Source of the DNA: Zeugodacus cucurbitae
Lineage: Eukaryota > Arthropoda > Insecta > Diptera > Tephritidae
DNA: 64,000 nt
Assembly: GCF_028554725.1 (NCBI RefSeq)
Contig: NC_071667.1
Location: forward strand, 36,041,501-36,105,500
Direction of reading: 5' to 3'
Made by a program: the position numbers and the translations under genes
The notes under the pieces: model-generated
Databases searched by the model: none
Told to the model about the DNA's origin: nothing
What the model saw: the letters and a program-made list of their open reading frames with translations, nothing else
Shown: one piece after another, positions 31,713-42,800 of the stretch
Position numbering within the stretch: position 1 is the stretch's first letter
Layout of the letters: each line of letters opens with the position of its first letter

Positions 31713-32699
31713 TATATAAACAGATTGTTTTCAATTGAATGCGTGGATCTCCTACCGACTAGATGGTAAAACTTACCAAATTTTAAATCAAGCTCAACCC
31801 TTTGACCCATTGGCCCCAACACACTTCCCTAGGGAACACCCGCTTCTATCGATTGCAAGTTTGAGTATGCAACCTCTTGTTTTATGCGAATATCTATCTT
31901 TTAAGTAGGAAGCAATTAATACGCAATATTGTTTGGGTAACATGCATTTCAATTTCAGCAGTAGACCCGATTCAGTGGTATTGATTAATGCCGATAGTTC
32001 GCAGGTCTCATCTAATGGTGACTGCCATGGAATTAGTATGTCCCAAATGGTTGGTATTATATAGTTTTTTCCAATTGAGTCTGAGTAACTATTTGTCTTC
32101 AGTTGCAACTTCGTATTTTAGAGAAACGTAGAGAAACTTCTGTTTGGGTTTGGTTCAGACTGTCTTAAATGAAATCGCGCAAAAAGAATGTCACTTAATG
32201 GTTTTTTCATGCCTGCAATAAATATCCTCAGTGCATCTGTTCTGTATTTCTCGTTACGAGAGGCAGCTATGGTGCTTTCATATGCCATTATAGTTTTATT
32301 AATGAGGAGCGTTAACTTACGCTCGATCTCCTCATAGAACTGTATCGTAAGAGGACAACACCAACACCAACAATAATGTATAATGCATGGCAGTGTTTAG
32401 AGCTCTCCACAAAAAATTCAAAACTTTTATAGGCCATATGAGCAGCCTTTCACCACGAGACATACATATGTCTCTTGTTTCCTTTCGAAGTCAGGTAGTG
32501 ACATTACCATGTCTAATGTTTCATCGCAACGTATTCCTGGTACTATTTCAGCATCTTTAAATTTACCTCGGCTACCGTTAATGATACAAGTGTTAACCGC
32601 AATATCGACAAGCGCTCTTATTTCAGATTCCCTGAGCGACATTTTATAAGGTGACTCGTAAAAATATCACAATATTTTGCTTTAATACTTGATTATATA
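31713..32699 (-). repeat. Jockey/gag relic, copy 2 (spacer between the two errantiviruses)
   Basis: This 987-bp segment starts TATATAAACAGATTG, in the middle of the Jockey ORF, and continues through the gag relic to GATTATATA before the next LTR. It resembles 23804-24794 and 39618-40582. It has a private change (CACACTTCCCTAGGG) and otherwise shares more variants with copy 3 than with copy 1 (GATTCCCTGAGC, CTCGTAAAA, and lack of the 4-bp ACAT near 32562). Confidence 0.9.
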
Positions 32700-33073
32700 A
32701 ATTAAACGATTTTATTATTCCGTTAAACGAATTATAATTAAATTTCTTTATTTTCCACAGCTCGCTGCTGTTCGGTTTAAGTGAGTCTTAAAAACTAAAG
32801 TTTACAATCATTTCCTAGCCTACAACTAACCAACGGCGTCGCGCTGCGCTGCCACCGCTTTGCCTGTGCGAATTCAATTCTGCTGACACCGTGTGAACGC
32901 AGTTATGCTGACACAACGGTTCGCATGGAATATTTGGCAGTCGACTGCGTAAACATAATTATGTTGGCTCGTAGGTATCGGATTACACTTAGTATGAGCG
33001 ACCTGAGTGAAGGTTGCGTCGACGGATGTGTTTTCGACTAATTGGTCATCGTGAGAGTTAATTCACGATAACT
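32700..33073 (-). repeat. 3' LTR, errantivirus copy 2
   Basis: 374 bp. It carries the same five 3'-LTR-specific bases as copy 1 and lacks the 11-bp insertion. Confidence 0.92.
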
Positions 33074-34567
33074 CCTCCCCTTCTAGGTGGGGAACGTCCT
33101 CGGTCATCGTAGCTGCGTTTTTGATAGCCACTTCTACTGCTTTGGTTATGGAAATTCTCCTCCTGGACATGGCCATACTCCGTAGTACGAAGGCGACCAG
33201 TCCCGCAACGAGGAGGATACCAATAGCTGTCACACTTACTATATGACCTTGCTCAACATTTCGTTGCAGATGTTTTATATATTGAAGATTCTGTTGGTTT
33301 ACATGGTGGAGGTAAGGCGCACTCAATATCTCGGTGTGTTGAGTTAAGTTGATTGTGGAGGCCCATGGCGTTTCAGGCTTAAGAGTCGCCGTGGCGTTTT
33401 CATTGTAAAATATCGTGTCATTAATCTTTACACGATCCTTGAAGACAACTAGGTAGGTACCGTTTACTGTGATCGGAGCCTCGTTATTTTCTTCTATGGT
33501 AACCAGCTGATCGTTAACGATTACCAAACCATCACTTATTGGCGCGATCGGTGGGAGGTTGTTAAATGTTATGCTGCAGTTGGCGGTGTTGCGTGTCGTA
33601 AGTTGTAAAGCGCATGACGTCATTGATGATGCTAGGCAGAACGATGGTGTAGTATCGCTACAGTTTCTTACTGCCAGCGTGTGATCGTGGCACGTGGCTA
33701 AGGTAGATTCTTGTAGGTGCAGGATTTGATGGCCGTGAGATACCGGAAAAATAGTTACTTTCTTACATCTAAACTTAGGGATAGGGTATCTTATTAAAAA
33801 ATATATTATATTATTATATTGTAAAATCTTAATCCTAGCTACAGCTATAACATCGGCTACAGTCAGGTTTGTGAAGTGCTCATTTCCTATTATGGAATTT
33901 ACTTCATTACTGTCCAAAAGGATTGGGTTCAAAATACCAGCTTTTGCGAAAGTAATGAATGTAATTAGGTTATCTAATACAGTTATTATTGCTCTATTTC
34001 TGGCCATAAGTACGTCATAAAGATGACCTGTGTCTATTTCTCTTTGCTTTGTTGCTTTCAAGATTTTATTTATTGTAACTGTTAGGCTGTTTATTTCCTT
34101 TTGTATTTCGGTGTTAATGGTAAACTGTCGGTCCTCTGAGTCAATCAGTTGTTCCGCTGTGTTCGTTAGTCGGTCGAAGTCATCATGATCGGGAGTCCCA
34201 GTAATGTACTTCAGTATTGTTCCTAGTGCGTTTAAACTTCTCGTCTGACTGTGATGAGTATTTACCGTCTGTATTAGTCTACTTATCTGGTTTATGTCTG
34301 CTTCCAACAACTTTTTCATATGTGTTTGAGGAAAGTGTTCTGTAGCGTTAATTGTCTCGTCTCTTAGAAATTCGTATAGTGTCAGGTTAGTAACGTGTTT
34401 GATGTGTCCGAAGTTCTCCCAGATTACAAGTTCCCCTTCGACAACCGGAATGTACATTGCCTTGGAGTAGTCTATTGTCCGTCCCGTCGATGCCGATACT
34501 AATATGGCTATAACCAATTCTAAAGTAATCCTAAAAGCATATAAATTTTTAAATCTAATAAATGATC
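33063..34567 (-). CDS. env: Envelope glycoprotein, errantivirus copy 2
   Basis: Same layout as the copy 1 env: splice-acceptor start at 34567, signal-like segment, SQTRSLNALGTILKYITG region, GTPDHDD, heptad helix, glycosylation sites, transmembrane segment IGILLVAGLVAFVL, and a stop inside the 3' LTR. It differs by three residues: S for A in PVAHGHQ, Q for P in LHLPES, and T for N in ISINKAV. There is no ATG near the start of the frame, so initiation probably depends on a spliced leader. The acceptor lies between the pol stop (34606) and the frame. Confidence 0.88.
33074..33084 (-). promoter_or_regulatory. Polypurine tract, copy 2
   Basis: The same AGAAGGGGAGG string as in copy 1, directly before the 3' LTR. 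Confidence 0.8.
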
Positions 34568-34605
34568 CTGAAAGAATATAAAAAAAAATTTTTGTCTATC
34601 TAATT

Positions 34606-37065
34606 TCAGCGAAGGTTGTCCTTATGGACCCTCCTCCCTCTTATAAGCACCGTTGTGCCTAAGTCTCTTTCAATGTTTTCCTCGGTATAGAGAGGAGTCA
34701 ATTTATTGCCTAGTCTCTTATTGTTTTTGACAAGCACTTTGTCCCCCATCTGAAACTCTCTATCCTGTCTCTGTTTATTTTGGTTTATTAATTCCTTATC
34801 CTGTGCGTTTTTCAGGCGAGATGATATCTGTGTGTTGGCTATTGCCGAACGAAAAATGTTAATGGGTTTCTCCCCAGTCACCGTATGAATAGAGTTATTA
34901 TATTTTATTGTGGCTAGAAGGACTATTTCCTCGATATCATCCAGTTTTTGATCAAGTTTAAGGCATCGCGATATTTCCATCAGTGTGCTGTGGAATCGCT
35001 CTACCTGGCCGTTTGATGTACTGTGTAAGGGTGGGGCATTCGCGATGTCGATGTCGAAATGATTTTTTAGAATGGCCTTGATGCTGTGCGAATTTAGTGA
35101 CTTTTCGTTGTCACAATAAATGGTTTTTGTACTTGAAAACATGTTTAGTAACTGTAAAAGCTGTGGTTTTACGTCCACTATCGTTCTAGACCTAAGTGAC
35201 TGTACTATCGCAAACTTTGAAAATTTGTCAATGCAAGTCAGAAAGTACTTTGATCCGGTGGAAAATATATCAATGTGGAGGATTTCTCCACAATATCTTG
35301 GTATGGATGTCTGAGCAATAAGTTGCTTTTTTGGGTGGCGGTCATACTTTGCTTGAGAGCACACACGGCAGTTCGCAGCAAACTGCTTAGCCTTTTTTTC
35401 CATTTTTGGAAAAAAATAGTCTTCTAATATCTGTTTTGTATTCTCTTGTGCCGCCCGATGCGCTCGATTATGCTCGGCCGCAATGATCTCTTGTTGTTCG
35501 TTTATATCTGTAATATCATTGACGAACTTCTCTGTATGTCTAAATTTTACGGTTGGAAATAGTTCAACTAACTTATGCTGAACCTGTGCTAAAGTATGCA
35601 GATCGCTGTAAATTGCGTTAACCACGCCAACTTTCACAGCCTCCTGTAGGAGTTTCAACAAATCGTCCGTTGTTTGATATGAAATGAGGTGTCGTGTTTT
35701 TTTCCCAAAAATTATGAAAGTTCTCCTCTGCGGCTCTACACCCTCTTCTATAAGGATCTGGTTGCGGAAGCAATTTACCGGCTTAACGGTTTTTTCGATT
35801 GTATTGGTTGACGACTCTTCACTGTGAATTGTTTCAACACTTGCACTATCTAGGGCGTTTATGTGCTGCCTAGATAGTACGTCTGCAACCACATTTTCTT
35901 TACCCGGTTTGTAGATGAGCTTCGCGTTGCACTCATCAATGAAAGCTTTCCATCTCTTAATTTTTGAATTCGGATTTCTGTCGGAAACCGCAAAGGTTAG
36001 CGGCTGGTGGTCTGTAAACACTCTAAGGTTGGGAACTCCGTATAGGTAGTTTCTGAGCGTTTTTAATGCCCATACAATGGCTAGTAATTCCCGCTCATTG
36101 GTCGCGTAATCCTCCTCGCTACTGGACAAGGTGCGAGAAATCATGGTAATAGGTTGGCCCTCCTGCGAAAGGACGGCACCTATGGCGTGTGAGGATGCAT
36201 CCGTAGTCAAATCGAATGATTTACTAAAATCTGGATAAGTTAATGTTACGTCTTCAGATGCTAAAATTTCCTTTAATGTATTGAAGGCCTTTTCCTGTTC
36301 GTCAGTTAAATCTATTTTGATTTTTTTTGATTGTGACGCAGTAACTCGACCGTATGGGCCCCTCATAATATTCGACAGGGGTTTTGCTATCTTGGCGAAA
36401 TCTCTTATGAAACAGCGGTAATACCCCGCCAAGCCCAAAAATGATCTCAACCCTCTTAAAGTGGTGGGCTGAGGGAAATTTCGAATTGTGTCGACTTTGT
36501 CAGGACACGTTTTAATTCCTCCTTGCGAAACCAAAAATCCTAAGCATTCAACTTCGCTTTTAAAAAATTTGGACTTTTCTGCCGAAACTCTCATATTGGC
36601 TTTGAATAAACTTCTTAATATTGCTTCAACATCTTTCAAGTGCTGTTGTTCATCCTTCCAGAATATAATGACATCGTCCACGTACACGAAACAGTTTTTT
36701 CCTATGTGTTCCCTCAACACGTCATCTATAGCCCTCTGAAAAATACCGGGAGCATTCTTCAGGCCGAAAGGCAGCCTGCAGAATTCATACTTCCCGTTCT
36801 TCACGGAGAAGGCAGTCTTTTCTCTATCGCGCTCCGATAGTTTAATCTGGTGGAAACCTGACTTCAGATCTAGAGTGGTAAAAAATTTACTCCCACCAAG
36901 ATTGGACAATATTCCTGTAATATCGGGAATCGGGTATTTGTCACTGATAGTTTTCTCGTTCAGTTTACGAAAATCTATAACCAATCGTTTTTTCTCGAAG
37001 CCGTTTTCATCAAGTCCTTTCTTCTTCACCACCCATATAGGGTTGTTATATGGGGACCTAGAAGG
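34606..37065 (-). CDS. pol: Pol, second part: reverse transcriptase, RNase H, integrase (copy 2)
   Basis: The deduced protein from the GTG at 37032 is identical over 808 residues to that of copy 1. It has the RT motifs DFRKLN, LPFGLKNAP and YVDD; RNase H motifs TTDASSHAIGAV and FTDHQPL; the integrase finger EHNRAHR/CRVC; and the integrase D, D, E residues. Identity across this length, with changes only in gag, env and the LTRs, indicates a very recent duplication. The frame is cut off from gag and protease by the same TGA at 37066-37068. Confidence 0.93.
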   Translation of the reverse strand, partial: PSRSPYNNPIWVVKKKGLDENGFEKKRLVIDFRKLNEKTISDKYPIPDITGILSNLGGSKFFTTLDLKSGFHQIKLSERDREKTAFSVKNGKYEFCRLPFGLKNAPGIFQRAIDDVLREHIGKNCFVYVDDVIIFWKDEQQHLKDVEAILRSLFKANMRVSAEKSKFFKSEVECLGFLVSQGGIKTCPDKVDTIRNFPQPTTLRGLRSFLGLAGYYRCFIRDFAKIAKPLSNIMRGPYGRVTASQSKKIKIDLTDEQEKAFNTLKEILASEDVTLTYPDFSKSFDLTTDASSHAIGAVLSQEGQPITMISRTLSSSEEDYATNERELLAIVWALKTLRNYLYGVPNLRVFTDHQPLTFAVSDRNPNSKIKRWKAFIDECNAKLIYKPGKENVVADVLSRQHINALDSASVETIHSEESSTNTIEKTVKPVNCFRNQILIEEGVEPQRRTFIIFGKKTRHLISYQTTDDLLKLLQEAVKVGVVNAIYSDLHTLAQVQHKLVELFPTVKFRHTEKFVNDITDINEQQEIIAAEHNRAHRAAQENTKQILEDYFFPKMEKKAKQFAANCRVCSQAKYDRHPKKQLIAQTSIPRYCGEILHIDIFSTGSKYFLTCIDKFSKFAIVQSLRSRTIVDVKPQLLQLLNMFSSTKTIYCDNEKSLNSHSIKAILKNHFDIDIANAPPLHSTSNGQVERFHSTLMEISRCLKLDQKLDDIEEIVLLATIKYNNSIHTVTGEKPINIFRSAIANTQISSRLKNAQDKELINQNKQRQDREFQMGDKVLVKNNKRLGNKLTPLYTEENIERDLGTTVLIRGRRVHKDNLR

Positions 37066-37683
37066 TCAAATGATGCCATTCGCCAAAAGGTCTTGAACTT
37101 CGTTATTTACGAAATCCGAAACGCCCAGTGGATATGGGTATAACCTTGAGTATACCGGTTCCTCGTTTTCTGTGCGAATCATTGCAACTACATTAGTATT
37201 GTATGGAAGTGCCTCATTGGGATCTGCAAATACCCCGTTTACACCGCCAATTATTTTGACGAACGCCTTTTCTAAATGCTTAGGAATTGACTTGACCTGT
37301 AGTTGTAAATGACTTATGTCCTGGCTATTGATGAATAAAATAACCTCCTTGCCAAAGTCATGTTTAATCGTGTTTGTCCTTAAGTTTATATTCGTGCGTA
37401 CCTTGTTCAATAAATCCAGACCAATCACACCATCGAACGATGTCAGATTGGGTAATAAAAAAAATTCTGTTACTACTCCGAAAATTTTAACTTGGCATTT
37501 TTGATTGATAGGGGTAACTCCGTGAATTGATTTGACTGAAAATGGATTCTGGACCGATTGTATTCCTTTTAACTTCGGTAGGGGTTTGATGTAACCCTTT
37601 GATGCTCCAGTATCGACAAGGAGTTTGACTTCCTTCCCCCCTATTACCCTTGAAATCCAGGGAAGGAGGGACTTTGCTCTAAA
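37066..37683 (-). pseudogene. pol: Pol, first part: protease and linker, ending at a TGA (copy 2)
   Basis: The -1 frame carries LLVDTGAS and VIGLDLLNKV and stops at the TGA at 37066-37068, exactly as in copy 1. The break is therefore inherited by both copies. Confidence 0.85.
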
Positions 37684-38945
37684 AAATTGAGCTCATCATT
37701 TTCAATGTTATCGGCAGCTTGTTCTGCTTCTTTATCGTATGTTGCTTCGTTAGGTAAATCGACTTCGTCATTTAGATGATTTACTCGTTGCAACTTAGGT
37801 CCGGTGTATCGTCCCGAATTCGCTGTACGTTTCTGCAGATTTCCCTGCGACCTGTTATTTTGAATCTGGGTAGGGTTATTAGATAAGCGTTTATATTGAG
37901 ATATGGAAGAATCTACTTCCATAGGCTCGACGTGCCTTTGACCAGAATAGTTATTATTGGTATAAGATTTCAAGTTACTAACCGAATTATGTGTGTGACT
38001 GGCCTGACTGGTTTGCTTAGCGACTGAATAATGTGGATTTTTATGACCCGCACTGCACTCAGAGTTAAATGTCTTTTGATTACTGGTGTTCTGAGTAGTG
38101 CCAGTTTTTTTGTTGTACGAACCTTCATGTAATCTATTCGCAAAATTCGTCGCAAAAGCGTAGCGTTCGTTATTAGCGTCTACCTCCTGTGCCAAGGCCA
38201 GGGCAGATGGAAGATCTGATGGTCTCGACGCGAACAGGATGTCGCATAGAGGCTTCCTTAAACCTGATATGAATACCCTGAGCGCATCGGCTCTATACTT
38301 TTCATTTATGGTGTCCGCCACACCGCATTCGTAGGACATAATAGTCTTGTTTGCTAACAGAGTTAGCTTCTTTTCTACCTCATCGTAGAATTCTAAACAC
38401 GACATTGAACCTTGCCTCAGTGTGGATAGCTCTTGCTCGATGAGATATATGGGCCGCTTATCCGCGTAGGTAAAGTCGAGGCGGGAGATTATTGCATTAA
38501 AATTCAATACCGTGTTAAAGGACGAAAGTACTGCGGCGGCTGCACCTCGTACCTTATTTCTAAGAATAGTAACCGCTTGGTAGTGACGTTCGCTGCCATC
38601 ATATCTTTTAAATAACTCATATGCATTGTGTGCAGCTTCACGCCAGGACACATAGGTGCCCGGGTGACCGAAAAAATCTGGAAGAGATTTTATTGCATCA
38701 AGTGTGATTTCACAAGATATTGCAGGTATGATGGCCATCTTTGTGAATTTTTCAATTTTTGGCTTCGTCAGAGCAACCTGGTTCTGAATTGCAACTATTT
38801 TCTCATCGAACTCTAGTTTTTGGGCAGCTAATGCCCTGCCCACCTCTGCTCTAACCAACTCACCTACTTGTTCAGCGTTCATGATTTGTTCTTCTGTATT
38901 CTTCAAATTAAGTTTTCTGAATAAGTCCTCTGACTCCCTATTCAT
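37644..38945 (-). CDS. gag: Gag, errantivirus copy 2 (433 aa)
   Basis: Open from the ATG at 38945 (MNRESEDLFRKL) to 37644. It is the same protein as copy 1 but for three residues. The capsid-like motifs and the N/S/Q-rich, zinc-knuckle-free C-terminus are preserved, and the U UUU UUA heptamer is at 37680-37686. Confidence 0.92.
   Translation of the reverse strand: MNRESEDLFRKLNLKNTEEQIMNAEQVGELVRAEVGRALAAQKLEFDEKIVAIQNQVALTKPKIEKFTKMAIIPAISCEITLDAIKSLPDFFGHPGTYVSWREAAHNAYELFKRYDGSERHYQAVTILRNKVRGAAAAVLSSFNTVLNFNAIISRLDFTYADKRPIYLIEQELSTLRQGSMSCLEFYDEVEKKLTLLANKTIMSYECGVADTINEKYRADALRVFISGLRKPLCDILFASRPSDLPSALALAQEVDANNERYAFATNFANRLHEGSYNKKTGTTQNTSNQKTFNSECSAGHKNPHYSVAKQTSQASHTHNSVSNLKSYTNNNYSGQRHVEPMEVDSSISQYKRLSNNPTQIQNNRSQGNLQKRTANSGRYTGPKLQRVNHLNDEVDLPNEATYDKEAEQAADNIENDELNFLEQSPSFPGFQG
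37680..37686 (-). promoter_or_regulatory. -1 ribosomal frameshift site U UUU UUA, copy 2
   Basis: Identical in sequence, frame and distance to the gag stop to the copy 1 site. Confidence 0.82.
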
Positions 38946-39215
38946 CTACTTCCGTAAAAATTTGTAATTCAATTTCACTTTATTTTATTAAAAGTTATTC
39001 ATTCATTCACAATTCGCAAAAGCTGTATTCTCACTTCCTTATTTCACTTTTTTTCATTTAAATTAGAACGAGATAAGCACTTCACTCACCTTTTCATCCT
39101 TAAAATTGGTGACTTAAATTAAATCCTCTTCGAGGCTGGAGTGTCCTTTACTGCGTTCCTCGTTAAGGCCGGAGTGTTTTACTGCGTTACACTATTGTCG
39201 ACTTAATTTTCGCGT

Positions 39216-39233
39216 GCCCCACGTTGGGCGCCA
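39216..39233 (-). promoter_or_regulatory. Primer-binding site, lysine tRNA type, copy 2
   Basis: TGGCGCCCAACGTGGGGC on the coding strand, directly after the 5' LTR, as in copy 1. Confidence 0.82.
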
Positions 39234-39617
39234 ATTAAACGATTTTATTATTCCGTTAAACGAATTATAATTAAATTTCTTTATTTTCCACAGCTCGCTG
39301 CTGTTCGGTTTAAGTGAGTCTTAAAAACTAAAGTTTACAATCATTTCCTAGCCTACAACTAACCAATGGCGTCGCGCTGCGCTGCCACCGTTCTGCCACC
39401 TCTTTGCCTGTGCGAATTCAATTCTGCTGACACCGTGTGAACGCAGTTATGCTGACACAACGGTTCGCTTGGAATATTTGGCAGTCGACTGCGTAAACAT
39501 AATTATGTTGGCTCGTAGGTATCGGATTACAATTAGTGTGAGCGACCTGAGTGAAGGTTGCGTCGACGGATGCGTTTTCGACTAATTGGTCATCGTGAGA
39601 GTTAATTCATGATAACT
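39233..39617 (-). repeat. 5' LTR, errantivirus copy 2 (385 bp)
   Basis: It carries the 11-bp insertion and the five 5'-LTR-specific bases of copy 1's 5' LTR, with one private base (ACAATTAG). Confidence 0.92.
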
Positions 39618-40582
39618 TATATAAACAGATTGTTTTCAATTGAATGCGTGGATCTCCTACCGACTAGATGGTAAAACTTACCAAATTTTAAATCAAGCTC
39701 AACCCTTTGACCCATTGGCCCCAACACGCTTCCCTGGGGAACACCCACTTCTATCGATTGCAAGTTTGAGTATGCAACCTCTTGTTTTATGCGAATATCT
39801 ATCTTTTAAGTAGGAAGCAATTAATACGCAATATTGTTTGGGTAACATGCATTTCAATTTCAGCAGTAGACCCGATTCAGTGGTATTGATTAATGCCGAT
39901 AGTTCGCAGGTCTCATCTAATGGTGACTGCCATGGAATTAGTATGTCCCAAATGGTTGGTATTATATAGTTTTTTCCAATTGAGTCTGAGTAACTATTTG
40001 TCTTCAGTTGCAACTTCGTATTTTAGAGAAACGTAGAGAAACTTCTGTTTGGGTTTGGTTCAGACTGTCTTAAATGAAATCGCGCAAAAAGAATGTCACT
40101 TAATGGTTTTTTCATGCCTGCAATAAATATCCTCAGTGCATCTGTTCTGTATTTCTCGTTACGAGAGGCAGCTATGGTGCTTTCATATGCCATTATAGTT
40201 TTATTAATGAGGAGCGTTAACTTACGCTCGGTCTCCTCATAGAACTGTATCGTAAGAGGACAACACCAACACCAACAATAATGTATAATGCATGGCAGTG
40301 TTTAGAGCTCTCCACAAAAAATTCAAAACTTTTATAGGCCATATGAGCAGCCTTTCACCACGAGACATACATATGTCTCTTGTTTCCTTTCGAAGTCAGG
40401 TAGTGACATTACCATGTCTAATGTTTCATCGCAACGTATTCCTGGTACTATTTCAGCATCTTTAAATTTACCTCGGCTACCGTTAATGATACAAGTGTTA
40501 ACCGCAATATCGACAAGCGCTCTTATTTCAGATTCCCTGAGCGACATTTTATAAGGTGACTCGTAAAAATATCACAATATTT
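39618..40582 (-). repeat. Jockey/gag relic, copy 3 (distal flank)
   Basis: It starts TATATAAACAGATTG after the TATA duplication, runs through the Jockey RT piece (40013-39699) and the gag relic (to 40547, MSLRESEIRALV), and ends at CACAATATTTTG near 40582. There it meets unique sequence (TGAAAAAATG), not the CTTTAATACTTG seen in copies 1 and 2. This gives the outer edge of the repeated segment. Confidence 0.88.
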
Positions 40583-41143
40583 TGTGAAAAAATGAAATTC
40601 TTGCGCAAAGATTCTATTTTTTTCTCCTATATAATTTTTAAAACAAAACAATTTTTTTGATTTATTTATTTTGATATTTTTATAAGCACTACATGTTTCT
40701 TTATTAATTTCTACTGCTGCTGCAGTAGTTATTGGTTGCCAATTAGGGATGGCCATTAAAAAAACATCGATGTTTTATTCGTTATGATGCATCGAAACAT
40801 GACATAGATATTCAAGGTTGCATTTTGGTCCATTTGTTTTCTCTTGGTTCATTGGTCCATGACTTGGTGAAATGGTCCATTTTGAATGCAACCTTTTTTT
40901 CAATAAATGAACAGGGTTTTTTTTTTCATTATTACAATAAGATTTCAATTTTATCAAAAATTCGACGTATCAATTTTGCTTTGACCAATTTCCTTAATTG
41001 GTAATTGATTCGAGCGTAATCGGATCTCAATTTAATGTAGATTTTTTGGGAAAGAATAGGTTCCATAAATAATAGGTTAGGACAAGCAGCTTTCGGAGAC
41101 TTGAACAACTTTGTTTATAATGTATTTAGCCTTCCGCACAGTT
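40583..41143. other. Unique spacer with an 82-bp palindrome
   Basis: At 40814-40895, AAGGTTGCATTTTGGTCCAT and the inverted ATGGTCCATTTTGAATGCAACCTT-type arm form a hairpin of about 20 bp arms. Upstream, near 40745, TTAGGGATGGCC and ACATCGATG resemble a hAT end but no partner was found. No coding motif. Confidence 0.5.
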
Positions 41144-41349
41144 CAGACGCTGTCGAGCGAAAGTTAAGAAATCGCGGCACCCTCATTACAATTGGTCAGC
41201 AAAAGATTTTTTTAAATACAGTAGAACTTCAATTATCCGAATTAATGGGGACCGGGACCCATTCGGATAATCAACTATTCGGATAATCGGATTTTTTTTT
41301 TAATTGCCATTGGAGAGAATGTAAGCAACGTTTTGATATTACACTATTT

Positions 41350-42547
41350 TTATACTCTCGCAACAAATGTTGCTAAAGAGAGTATTATAGTTTTGTTCAC
41401 ATAACATTCATAACTAAACGAGTTAGATATAGGGTTATATATACCAAAGTGATCAGGGTGAAGAGTGGAGTTCAGATCTGAATGTCTGTCTGTCCGTCTG
41501 TCCGTCCGTCCGTCTGTGCAAGCTGTAACTTGAGTAAAAATTAAGATATCTTGATGAAACTTGGCACACTGATTTCTTGGCACCATAGGAAGGTTGCTTT
41601 CGAAAATAAGCAAAATCGGACCACTGCCACGCCCACAAAATGGCGAAAACCGAAAACACATAAAGTGCCCTAACTAAGCCATAAATAAAGCTATGGAAAT
41701 AAAATTTGGTATGAAGGATCGCACTATGAAGGGGCATATTTGGATGTAATTTGTTTGTGGAAGTGGGCGTGGCCCCGCCCCCTACTAAGTTTTTTGTATA
41801 TAACTCGCAAACCAATAAAGCTATATTAACCAAACTTTCTGCAGTCAATTCTCTTACGTACCCCACCACACCCCATGAAAATAGTTGAAATCGGATAATA
41901 ACCACACCCACCTCCCATACAAAGGTTAGGTTGAAACTTACTAAAAGTGAGTTAACTCAGTAACGAAAAACGTCAGAAAGACTAAATTTAACATAAGAAA
42001 TGGCAGATGGAAGCTGCACTCAGATTTTTTTACTAAATGGAAAATGGGCGTGGCGTCGCCCACTTATGGGTCAAAAACCATATCTCAGGAACTACTCGAC
42101 CGATTTCAATGAAACTTGGTTTGTAATAGTTTCCTTACACCCCAATGATATGTTGTGAAAATATGCCAAATCGCTTCACAACCACGCCTACTTCCTATAT
42201 ACCAGAACTTTGAAGACGATCTGAATCGTTTACTTTACAATAAATAAAGTAAGCACTAGTGAAGATATCTGCAGAACTTTGCACAAATACTATGTTAATA
42301 GTGTGGCAGCCCCATTCTAAAAATCGCCGAAATCGGACCATAGGTTTTCAAGGCCCCATATACCGATACGAGGACCTCGGTGCTTCTAACCTAATATTAT
42401 GGTTTTCAACTTTCAATGGACTTTATACAATATATATGACGAACATGTGGGTTAAATTGTGTATTATTAATATAAATAAAGTTAAATAACCAAATTGCGA
42501 GAGTATAAAATGTTCGGTTACACCCGAACTTAGCCCTTCCTTACTTG
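41350..42547 (+). mobile_element. DINE-1-like element, copy H (full length)
   Basis: Complete copy with 5' ATACTCTCGCAAC hairpin (here with ATGTTGC), TCTG/TCCG microsatellite at 41482-41517, five CACGCCC modules, the 3' subterminal GCGAGAGTATAAA, TTCGG hairpin and TTACTTG end. TTTTTAT lies at both junctions. It sits inside the pogo-like element, so it is younger. Confidence 0.85.
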
Positions 42548-42654
42548 TTTTTATTGAATTAAATGAAAGAAACATGAAATTTTCACATGTTTTAAATATA
42601 AATAAAATGTACTTATGTACAAGTTTAGAAATAAAAATCATTGTTTTTTAAACA

Positions 42655-42800
42655 TCTCCGTCAATGTAAGCTGTTTTACGGTCTTCAACCGTTTTCGGGC
42701 AGCCAGGTCACGCATTCGCTTGACGATGAGCAGTTGCAAGTGGTCACACTCGGGCTGACGCTCCATCCACTTCAAAGCAGTCTCTGTTTTTTGTGATTCG
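42655..42800 (-). pseudogene. pogo/Tigger-type transposase, C-terminal remnant
   Basis: The minus strand reads ALKWMERQPECDHLQLLIV, then KRMRDLAARKRLKTVKQLT and TEM before a stop, the characteristic end of Tigger/pogo transposases. The DNA-binding and catalytic domains are missing. Confidence 0.75.

Larger units (their letters stand above)
32700..39617 (-). mobile_element. Errantivirus (Ty3/gypsy with env), tandem copy 2, 6918 bp
   Basis: This has the same structure as copy 1, shifted by 7905 bp: 5' LTR 39233-39617, gag, pol, env, 3' LTR 32700-33073. It is flanked by the same TATA (32696-32699 and 39618-39621). The few differences from copy 1 and the shared pol stop show that it is a duplicate of one insertion, not an independent one. 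Confidence 0.93.
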
